DNA of 5,568 nt from an uncultured Steroidobacteraceae bacterium (GTDB lineage: Bacteria; Pseudomonadota; Gammaproteobacteria; Steroidobacterales; Steroidobacteraceae). The translations under genes were made by a program, and so were the position numbers. Under the pieces are notes generated by a model. The model saw nothing but the letters and a program-made list of their open reading frames with translations, was not told the DNA's origin and ran no database searches. The stretch is from the NCBI GenBank assembly GCA_955652625.1, contig CATPBM010000147.1, positions 1 to 5,568 of the forward strand. Reading direction: 5' to 3'. Positions 1 through 5,568 of this stretch are shown here, piece after piece. The stretch's first letter is position 1. Each line of letters begins with the position of its first letter.

Positions 1-766
1 CCTCCTCGGCCGCGAGGCACCCCGCCACCAGAAAAAATGCCGCCGAGGAAAAATCTGCCGGCACCTGCACCGCGGTGGCCCGCAGCCGCTGGCCGCCTTC
101 GATGGCGATCGTGCTTCCTGCGCGTGTCAGCTCCACGCCGAAGGCGCCGAGCATGCGTTCGGTGTGGTCCCGCGATGGAGCAGGCTCGGTGAGGCGCGTC
201 TGTCCCGAGGCGGCCAGCCCCGCCAGCAGTACTGCGGACTTCACCTGTGCGCTCGCCACCGGCAGGCTGTAGTCGATGGCGCGCAGGTGCGGGGTGCCGC
301 GGATCTGCACCGGCGGCCGGCCCTGCTGGGTCTGGATGCGCGCGCCCATCATCTGCAGCGGCACCGCCACCCGCTCCATCGGCCGGCGCATGAGCGATTC
401 ATCTCCCACCAGCGTCGAGTCGAACTTCTGCGGCGCGAGCAGCCCCATCATCAGGCGCATGGCCGTGCCGGCGTTGCCCATGTCGAGCGGCGCCGCAGAC
501 GCCGACAGCCCCTGCGCGCCCACGCCGTGCACCAACACCTGCGTGGCCCCGGGGCGCTCGATGTGTACGCCGAGCCCCTGCAGCGCGCGTGCCGTGGCGA
601 GGCAGTCCTCGCCCTCGAGGAAGCCGTGGATGCGGGTGTCCCCTTCCGCAAGCGCTCCCAGCATGAGCGCGCGATGCGAGATCGACTTGTCGCCCGGCAC
701 CGTGAGGGTACCGGTGATGTGCCCGCCTGGTGCGACGCGATAGCGGGCGCCGCGCTGCGCGCTCAC
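1..766 (-). CDS. aroA: 3-phosphoshikimate 1-carboxyvinyltransferase (EPSP synthase), class II type, 5' part only
   Basis: Transfers the enolpyruvyl group of PEP to shikimate-3-phosphate, the sixth step of the cytoplasmic shikimate pathway, giving the direct precursor of chorismate. I translated the minus strand from a GTG at 766-764; 255 codons are visible before the window edge cuts the gene, against a usual length of about 430-440. Visible motifs are PGDKSISHR (residues 24-32, with substrate-binding Lys27), GNAGTAMR (97-104), RRPM (127-130), SAQVK (172-176) and RDHTE (199-203). GDKS, SAQxK and RxHxE are the signatures described for class II enzymes. Position 100 is Gly, as in glyphosate-sensitive enzymes, whereas the tolerant CP4 enzyme has Ala there. 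The start is supported by a GTGA overlap with the pheA stop, the usual N-terminal distance to the GDKS motif, and the lack of a better upstream start. No strong Shine-Dalgarno is seen (only GGGCGG shortly upstream), so translational coupling to pheA is inferred. The family assignment is very secure; the missing C-terminal half holds the other catalytic acids. Confidence 0.96.
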   Translation of the reverse strand, partial: MSAQRGARYRVAPGGHITGTLTVPGDKSISHRALMLGALAEGDTRIHGFLEGEDCLATARALQGLGVHIERPGATQVLVHGVGAQGLSASAAPLDMGNAGTAMRLMMGLLAPQKFDSTLVGDESLMRRPMERVAVPLQMMGARIQTQQGRPPVQIRGTPHLRAIDYSLPVASAQVKSAVLLAGLAASGQTRLTEPAPSRDHTERMLGAFGVELTRAGSTIAIEGGQRLRATAVQVPADFSSAAFFLVAGCLAAEE

Positions 767-1887
767 TGCACCGCCCGCGGGTAGGAGCCCAGCACGCGAA
801 ACAGCGAGGCGCGCTTTTTCAGCGCGGCCAGCGCCCGGGCGACGTGCGGCTCATCCGCATGGCCTTCCAGATCCATGAAGAACACATAGTCCCATTTGCG
901 CCGCCGCGACGGCCGTGACTCGATACGCGTGAGGCTCACGCGATGGCGCGCGAGCGGCTCGAGCAGCCGATACAGCGCGCCGGGCGCGTCGGTGTGGCCG
1001 ACCGAGACCAGCAGCGTCGTGCGATCCTCCCCGCTCGGCGCGAACAGCTTGCGCCCCAGCACCAGAAAGCGCGTGGTGTTGTCCGCGCGGTCCTCGATCT
1101 CCGCGGCCAGCACCTTGAGCCCGTAAACCTCCGCCGCAGTCTCCCCGGCGATCGCCGCACTGCCCTGCTCGTCGCGCGCGCGCCGCGCGCCTTCGGCGTT
1201 ACTCGACACGGGCACCTGCTCGATCCCCGGCAGATGCTCCTCGAGCCATTGGCGGCACTGGGCAAGGGATTGCGGATGGGAGCAGACGCGCACGATGTTC
1301 GCCAGCGTGCTCATGGTGCCCATGAGGTGATGGCGCACCCGCAGCTCCACCTCGCCACAGATCTTGAGCGGCGAGGTGAGGAAGCGGTCGAGGGTGTGAT
1401 TGACCGTGCCTTCGGTGGAGTTCTCGATCGGCACCACGCCGAAATCCGCGCTCGCGGCCTCCACCTCGTGAAACACCTCATCGATGGAGGCGAGCGGCAG
1501 CGCGCGCACCGAATGGCCGAAGTGATTGAGCACCGCGGTCTGGGTGAAAGTGCCCTCGGGACCGAGGAACGCGACCTTGAGGGGCTCCTGCTGTGCAAGG
1601 CACGCGGACATGATCTCGCGGAACAGCCGCAGCACTTCCGCATCGCGCAAGGGGCCGGCATTACGCGCGCGCGCGGCGCGCAGCACCTGCGCCTCGCGCT
1701 CGGGGCGGTAGAAGTCCACCGTGTGCCCGTCCTGCGCCTTGGAAATGCCAACGAGCTGCGCGAGGCGCGCGCGCTCGTTGATCAGCCCGTGAATCTTCTC
1801 ATCCACCGCGTCGATGCGGCCGCGCACCTCATCGACGTCCGCCCGGGGGGCAGGGGCTGCGCGGGACTTGTGCTTCTTGCGGGCCAT
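763..1887 (-). CDS. pheA: Bifunctional chorismate mutase / prephenate dehydratase (P-protein)
   Basis: Converts chorismate to prephenate and then to phenylpyruvate, committing carbon to phenylalanine; cytoplasmic. The 374-residue product has the full three-domain layout and the family's usual length. An AroQ-type chorismate mutase domain occupies about residues 17-100; Arg22, Arg39, Lys50, Asp58 and Arg61 align with E. coli Arg11, Arg28, Lys39, Asp48 and Arg51. The prephenate dehydratase domain starts at about 104 with VAFLGPEGTF and contains NSTEGTVNHTLD (156-167) and TTRF (271-274). A C-terminal ACT domain (about 290-370) carries PGALY (302-306) and ESRP (323-326), the motifs that bind phenylalanine, so feedback inhibition is expected. 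The overall sequence resembles Pseudomonas PheA. The first 16 residues are Lys/Arg-rich and precede the mutase domain; ATG at 1887 is the only convincing start, though no good Shine-Dalgarno lies before it. The gene lies 23 bases after serA, and its TGA overlaps the aroA GTG by four bases. Confidence 0.97.
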   Translation of the reverse strand: MARKKHKSRAAPAPRADVDEVRGRIDAVDEKIHGLINERARLAQLVGISKAQDGHTVDFYRPEREAQVLRAARARNAGPLRDAEVLRLFREIMSACLAQQEPLKVAFLGPEGTFTQTAVLNHFGHSVRALPLASIDEVFHEVEAASADFGVVPIENSTEGTVNHTLDRFLTSPLKICGEVELRVRHHLMGTMSTLANIVRVCSHPQSLAQCRQWLEEHLPGIEQVPVSSNAEGARRARDEQGSAAIAGETAAEVYGLKVLAAEIEDRADNTTRFLVLGRKLFAPSGEDRTTLLVSVGHTDAPGALYRLLEPLARHRVSLTRIESRPSRRRKWDYVFFMDLEGHADEPHVARALAALKKRASLFRVLGSYPRAVQ

Positions 1888-1910
1888 GGGTGTATTTAGG
1901 CTCGGCCGCC

Positions 1911-3079
1911 TCAGATGATGCGTGCCGAGAGCACTCCCTCGATGGCGCGGATCTTCGTCAGCAGCTCAGGGCTCAGCGCCCCGTCGGCGTCGATGAGCGT
2001 GTAGGCGTACTCGCCGCGGGACTTGTTCAGAAGGTCGGCGATGTTGATGCGGTGCGCGGCGAGACAGGTGGAGATCTGCCCCACCATGTTCGGCACGTTG
2101 CTGTTGGCGATGGCGAGACGCGTGGTGCCGGGCACCCGCGGCAGCAACGCTTCCGGGTAGTTGACGCTGTTTTTGATGTTGCCGTTCTCGAGGAAGTCGC
2201 GCACCTGCTCCGCGACCATGATGGCGCAATTCTCCTCCGCCTCGCCGGTGGAGGCGCCAGGTGCGGCAGCGTCACGACCTGCGGATGATCCTTGAGCGCG
2301 CGCGTAGGGAAATCGCACACGTAGGCGTGCAGCCGCCCGCCATCGAGCGCTGCAACCACTGCCGTCTCGTCGACGATGGCGGCGCGCGCGAAATTGAGTA
2401 TGGTGGCGTCGTTCTTCATGAGCGCGAGCCGCGCCGCGTTCACCAGCTTGCTGGTCTGATCATTCAGCGGCACGTGCACGGTGATCGCATCCGAGCGCGC
2501 GAACAGGTCCTCCAGCGACAGCGCCTGCTCGACGCTGGAGGATAGCTGCCAGGCACGCCGCACCGTCAGCTGCGGATCGTATCCCAGCACCTTCATGCCC
2601 AGAGCGAGGGCGGAGTTCGCCACTTCCACCCCCACCGCGCCGAGCCCCACGACCCCAAGCGTACGCCCGGGCAGCTCAAAACCGACGAACTTCTTCTTGC
2701 CCTGCTCCACCGCGTCGTCGATGGCGGCATCATCACCGTCAAGGCTGCGCGCGAACAGCCACGCGGGTCCGAGGTTGCGCGCCGCCAGCAGCAGGCCCGC
2801 GAGCACCAGCTCCTTCACGGCATTGGCGTTGGCGCCCGGGGTGTTGAACACCGGGATGCCGCGCGCACTCAGGGGCGCGACCGGGATGTTGTTCACCCCG
2901 GCGCCGGCGCGGCCGACGGCCCGCACACTCGAGGCGATGGGGGTGGAATGCATGTCGGCGGAGCGCACCAGGATGGCGTCCGGGTCCACAAAATCGGAGC
3001 CGACTTCGTAGCGCTCGCGCGGCAGGCGGGCCAGGCCGCGGCTGCTGATGTTGTTGAGCGTGAGGATGCGGTAGGGCAT
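1911..3079 (-). pseudogene. serA: D-3-phosphoglycerate dehydrogenase with ACT domain, reading frame broken by one missing base
   Basis: The intact enzyme oxidises 3-phosphoglycerate to 3-phosphohydroxypyruvate with NAD+, the first step of serine synthesis. It belongs to the shorter, roughly 390-residue branch rather than the 410-residue E. coli form. From ATG 3079 the product reads normally through the substrate segment GRAGAGVNNIP (56-66), the Rossmann motif GLGAVG (145-150) with YDP (167-169), the catalytic arginine in NFARAAIVDE (Arg232) and PHL with catalytic His273. The frame is then lost: it runs into about 76 Arg/Ser-rich residues and stops at 2027, giving 350 residues. One frame over, the expected continuation GASTGEAEENCA resumes, through FLENGNIKNSVN and an ACT domain (about 321-389 of the repaired protein, with NVPNMVGQIS and NKSRGEYAY), ending at TGA 1911. 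Adding one G after 2258 on the coding strand gives a clean 389-residue protein. All domains are otherwise well conserved, so either a sequencing or assembly error or a very recent mutation is likely. It starts six bases after serC; a weak GAGA ribosome site overlaps the serC stop. Confidence 0.93.
2255..2260 (-). other. Frameshift point in serA (one G missing)
   Basis: On the coding strand the bases here read CTGGCG followed by CC. The family motif PHLGAST needs CTG GGC GCC, that is, one more G next to the two Gs at 2258-2257. The loss lies in what would be a GGG run beside the palindrome GGCGCC, a plausible place for a base-calling slip or replication slippage. No X-XXY-YYZ slippery heptamer is present, so programmed ribosomal frameshifting is unlikely. 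Confidence 0.9.
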
Positions 3080-3085
3080 GCGATC

Positions 3086-4168
3086 TCAGCCGTGGCGGCG
3101 CTCGAATTCCTTCATGAATGCAACCAGCGCCTCGACTCCCGTCAGCGGCATGGCGTTGTAGAGGCTCGCGCGCATGCCCCCGACCGAGCGGTGGCCCTCG
3201 AGGTTCACAAGGCCCGCGGCACGCGCCCCGTCAAGGAAGCTGCGATCCAGCTGCGGGTCGGCGAGCGTGAAGGGCACGTTCATCCACGAGCGGCAGCCGG
3301 CTGCGACCGGGTTCGAATAGAACGTGGAAGCGTCTATGGCGCCATACAGCAGCTGCGCCTTGGCGCGGTTGCGCGCAGCGGCCGCGGTGAGCCCGCCCCG
3401 GCGTTGCAGCCAGCGGAATACGAGGCCGGCGAAGTACCACCCGAAGGTGGCCGGTGTGTTGAGCATAGAGCCCTCGTCGGCCATGGACTTGTAGTCCCAC
3501 ACCGCCGGTGTCCCGGGGCGGGCCTTGCCGATCAGATCCTCGCGCACGATGACTACCACGAGACCCGCGGGACCGATGTTCTTCTGCGCCCCGGCATAGA
3601 TAAGCCCGAAGCGCGCCACATCGATCGGGCGCGACAGGATGGTCGAGGACATGTCCGCCACCAGCGGAACAGCGCCAGTGTCGGGTACGTACGGGAACTC
3701 GACCCCGCCGATGGTCTCGTTCGGCGTGTAGTGCACGTAGGCGGCGCCGCTGCTCAGGCGCAGCGCCTGCGGGTCCGGCACGGTCGTGTACTTCGAGGCC
3801 GCCTCATCGGCCGCGACATTCACCCGTGAGGTGAAGCGCTGCGCCTCCGCGAGCGCCTTCTTCGACCAGGTGCCAGTGTTCAGGTAGTCGACGGTCGAAT
3901 CCGCGCGCGCGAGGTTCATGGGGATCGCGGAAAACTGTCCGGTCGCCCCACCCTGCAGGAACAGCACCTTGTAGTTCGCCGCTACGCCGAGCAACTCGCG
4001 CAGCGAGGCTTCCGCCTCCTGCGCCGCCGCCATGAAAGCCTTGCTGCGGTGGCTCACCTCCATGACGGACATGCCCGAGCCCTGCCAGTCCGTGAGCTCT
4101 GCACGGACCTGTTCGAGGACCTCCTCGGGGAGCGTCGCCGGCCCGGCGGCGAAGTTGAATACGCGCAC
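3086..4168 (-). CDS. serC: Phosphoserine aminotransferase
   Basis: PLP-dependent class V aminotransferase that converts 3-phosphohydroxypyruvate and glutamate to O-phosphoserine and 2-oxoglutarate, the second step of serine synthesis. In gammaproteobacteria the same enzyme also serves pyridoxal phosphate synthesis by transaminating the 4-phosphoerythronate-derived keto acid. The 360-residue product is full length (E. coli 362). It begins with the family-typical FNFAAGPATLPEEVL and has SGMSVMEVSHRSK (31-43), GGATGQFS (73-80), Trp101 stacking position, Thr152, Asp172 in ADMSS, and the PLP-binding Lys196 in YAGAQKNIGPAGL. These align with E. coli Trp102, Thr153, Asp174 and Lys198. The C-terminal GGMRASLYNAM substrate-binding segment is also present. 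The start codon is GTG, fixed by the conserved N-terminus and a good AAAGGGA ribosome site just upstream. It lies 21 bases after gyrA and six bases before serA, so it is probably translated from a shared message with serA. Confidence 0.98.
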   Translation of the reverse strand: MRVFNFAAGPATLPEEVLEQVRAELTDWQGSGMSVMEVSHRSKAFMAAAQEAEASLRELLGVAANYKVLFLQGGATGQFSAIPMNLARADSTVDYLNTGTWSKKALAEAQRFTSRVNVAADEAASKYTTVPDPQALRLSSGAAYVHYTPNETIGGVEFPYVPDTGAVPLVADMSSTILSRPIDVARFGLIYAGAQKNIGPAGLVVVIVREDLIGKARPGTPAVWDYKSMADEGSMLNTPATFGWYFAGLVFRWLQRRGGLTAAAARNRAKAQLLYGAIDASTFYSNPVAAGCRSWMNVPFTLADPQLDRSFLDGARAAGLVNLEGHRSVGGMRASLYNAMPLTGVEALVAFMKEFERRHG

Positions 4169-4172
4169 GCGA

Positions 4173-4179
4173 TCCCTTT
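4173..4179 (-). promoter_or_regulatory. Ribosome binding site of serC
   Basis: The coding strand reads AAAGGGA, ending four bases before the GTG at 4168. It is the clearest Shine-Dalgarno in the window, lies wholly in the 21-base gyrA-serC gap, and supports the GTG start over any internal ATG. No terminator hairpin or promoter fits convincingly in this gap. Confidence 0.65.
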
Positions 4180-4189
4180 CGGGTTGGCT

Positions 4190-5568
4190 CTAGGTGTCTG
4201 CGGCCGGCGGCGCGGCATCGGCCGCGGGTCCGGGCTCGGTCACCGCGCCCTCATCGCCCGCGTCCAGACTCAAGATGCGCTCGATGCCGACCAGCCGCTC
4301 GCCTTCGCCCAGGCGGATGAGCCGCACTCCCTGGGTGTTGCGGCCCTGAACCGAAATCTCATCCACCGTGGTGCGCACGAGCGTGCCGGTGGAGCTGATG
4401 AGCATGATCTCCTGTCCAGGCATCACCTGCAGGGCCGCCACCGTGAAGCCATTGCGGTCGGAGGTCTGCAGCGCGATCACACCCTGGCCACCACGCCCGT
4501 GGGAAGGGAAGTCCGACAGCGGCGTCAACTTGCCGTAGCCGGCCGCGGAGGCGCTGAGCACCGCACCCTCGCCCACCACGATGAGTGCGATCAGCTCCTG
4601 GTCGGGACCTAAGCGTATGCCGCGCACGCCGGTGGCCTCGCGTCCCATGTGGCGCACCTCGTTCTCGTGAAAGCGGATGGCCTTGCCGCCGCTGGACACC
4701 AGCATGATCTCGCGCTCGCCGTCGGTGATCGCGACGCCGACCAGCTGATCGTTGTCCGCAAGATCGACTGCGATGATGCCAGTGGAGCGCGGCCGCGAGA
4801 ACGAGGCGAGCGGGGTCTTCTTCACCGTCCCGGCACGCGTCGCCATGAACACGAAGTGCTGCTCGTCGTACTGTTTCACCGGCAGCAGCGCGTTGATCTT
4901 CTCGCCCTCCCCAAGAGGCAGCAGGTTCACCATCGGCTTGCCGCGCGCGCCGCGCCCGGCCTGTGGCAGCTCGTAGACCTTCAGCCAGTAGACCTTGCCG
5001 CGGTTGGAGAAGCACAGCACGGTGTCGTGCGTGTGCGCGACGAACAGCTTCTCGACGAAATCCTCGTCCTTTACCGCGGTCGCCGTCTTGCCGCGCCCGC
5101 CGCGACGCTGGGTCTGGTACTCGGTCAGGGGTTGGGACTTCGCATACCCCGCGTGCGAGAGCGTGACCACCACGTCCTGGGGCTCGATCAGGTCCTCGGT
5201 GGTGAGATCCAGGTGATCGCGGTTGATCTCGGTGCGGCGCGCATCGCCGTACGTGTCGCGCATTTCGATGAGCTCGGCGCGCACCACCTGGGTGAGGCGC
5301 TCGGGACGGGCGAGCACATCCGAGAGGTCGCGGATGCTCTCGAGGAGTTCCCGGTACTCGGCGATGATCTTGTCCTGCTCGAGCCCGGTGAGACGGTGCA
5401 GGCGCATGTCGAGGATTGCCTGCGCCTGCACCTCCGAGAGCCGATAGCCGCCCGCGGCCAGCCCGAACTCCGCGGCCAGCCCCTGAGGGCGGGTCGAGAT
5501 CTCACCCGCCCGCGCCAGCAGCTCCGTCACCGCGCCCGGCGGCCACACGCGCGCCAGCAGTGCGGAGC
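4190..5568 (-). CDS. gyrA: DNA gyrase subunit A, C-terminal part (5' end outside window)
   Basis: Subunit A of the type IIA topoisomerase that introduces negative supercoils with GyrB. The window holds the last 458 residues; the catalytic tyrosine and the quinolone-resistance region lie upstream, outside the window. The visible part starts in the region before the long helical arm, where QAQAILDMRLHRLTGLE is the conserved tower/coiled-coil segment seen in all GyrA/ParC proteins. The C-terminal beta-pinwheel follows, with repeated blade motifs such as VVVTLSHAGYAK, VLCFSNRGKVYWLK, FMATRAGTVKK and GRNTQGVRLIRL. The GyrA box QRRGGRG is at 5110-5090; this DNA-wrapping motif separates GyrA from ParC. 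The frame is open to the window edge (a GTG at 5548 is internal, not the start). The tail after the last blade, about 24 residues, is Ala/Pro-rich with only six acidic residues, less acidic than that of E. coli. It stops with TAG at 4192-4190, and serC follows closely. Confidence 0.98.
   Translation of the reverse strand, partial: SALLARVWPPGAVTELLARAGEISTRPQGLAAEFGLAAGGYRLSEVQAQAILDMRLHRLTGLEQDKIIAEYRELLESIRDLSDVLARPERLTQVVRAELIEMRDTYGDARRTEINRDHLDLTTEDLIEPQDVVVTLSHAGYAKSQPLTEYQTQRRGGRGKTATAVKDEDFVEKLFVAHTHDTVLCFSNRGKVYWLKVYELPQAGRGARGKPMVNLLPLGEGEKINALLPVKQYDEQHFVFMATRAGTVKKTPLASFSRPRSTGIIAVDLADNDQLVGVAITDGEREIMLVSSGGKAIRFHENEVRHMGREATGVRGIRLGPDQELIALIVVGEGAVLSASAAGYGKLTPLSDFPSHGRGGQGVIALQTSDRNGFTVAALQVMPGQEIMLISSTGTLVRTTVDEISVQGRNTQGVRLIRLGEGERLVGIERILSLDAGDEGAVTEPGPAADAAPPAADT
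5090..5110 (-). other. GyrA box (QRRGGRG) coding segment
   Basis: Seven codons CAG CGT CGC GGC GGG CGC GGC encode the canonical Q-[RK]-R-G-G-[RK]-G motif on the first blade of the pinwheel. In characterised gyrases this motif is required for DNA wrapping and for negative supercoiling. It settles the choice of GyrA over ParC. Confidence 0.95.

Noticed and set aside
164..784. Plus-strand open frame of 206 codons at the left end
   Set aside because: Covers the aroA fragment, whose minus-strand translation carries several EPSP synthase motifs; the plus frame is Arg/His-rich shadow.
943..1899. Plus-strand open frame of 318 codons opposite pheA
   Set aside because: Antisense to a clearly conserved gene; its translation is Arg/His/Leu-rich with no recognisable domain, as expected for a high-GC shadow frame.
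1888..1910. AT-richer patch with TAAATA before pheA, a possible internal promoter -10 box
   Set aside because: Weak match to the consensus and no -35-like element at the right distance upstream; the gap is only 23 bases in a tight operon.
2249..2265. Programmed ribosomal frameshifting in serA
   Set aside because: No slippery heptamer is present, and homologues of this family are read in a single frame; a lost base explains the data more simply.
2948..3829. Plus-strand open frame of 293 codons opposite serC and the start of serA
   Set aside because: Lies across two genes with catalytic motifs on the other strand; composition is Arg/Gly/His-rich and shows no family features.
4049..4612. Plus-strand open frame of 187 codons spanning the gyrA-serC junction
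   Set aside because: Opposes the end of gyrA and the start of serC; no ribosome site or recognisable motif.
4190..5568. Topoisomerase IV subunit ParC instead of GyrA
   Set aside because: An intact GyrA box, a full set of pinwheel blades and the serC-pheA-aroA neighbours all point to gyrA.

Overview
The window is a compact, high-GC (about two thirds G+C by eye) bacterial housekeeping block. Every convincing gene lies on the minus strand, so transcription runs from high to low coordinates: 3' part of gyrA, then serC, serA, pheA and the 5' part of aroA. This matches the gammaproteobacterial cluster gyrA-serC-pheA-(hisC/tyrA)-aroA-cmk-rpsA. The pheA product resembles the Pseudomonas type and aroA follows pheA directly, as in Xanthomonas-like genomes, so a high-GC gammaproteobacterium is the best guess. 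A genus cannot be named from the sequence alone.

Layout: 5568-4190 holds the end of gyrase subunit A (coiled-coil region and beta-pinwheel with GyrA box). After a 21-base gap, serC (4168-3086, GTG start) encodes phosphoserine aminotransferase. Six bases later serA (3079-1911) encodes a roughly 390-residue phosphoglycerate dehydrogenase with a C-terminal ACT domain. As given, its reading frame is broken by one missing base between 2258 and 2257. After 23 bases, pheA (1887-763) encodes the bifunctional chorismate mutase/prephenate dehydratase. Its stop codon overlaps the GTG start of aroA (766-1, cut by the window edge), a class II-type EPSP synthase. No stretch longer than 23 bases lacks a gene, and no terminator, RNA gene, mobile element, repeat array or CRISPR is visible.

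Functionally, SerA and SerC catalyse the first two steps of serine synthesis from 3-phosphoglycerate. AroA makes the direct precursor of chorismate, and PheA commits chorismate to phenylalanine. The tight spacing implies co-transcription, possibly with read-through from gyrA. The points most worth attention are the serA frameshift (real lesion or sequence error), the placement of serA inside the cluster, and the apparent lack of the usual catalytic glutamate in SerA. I found no previously undescribed system here; this is a core metabolic region.
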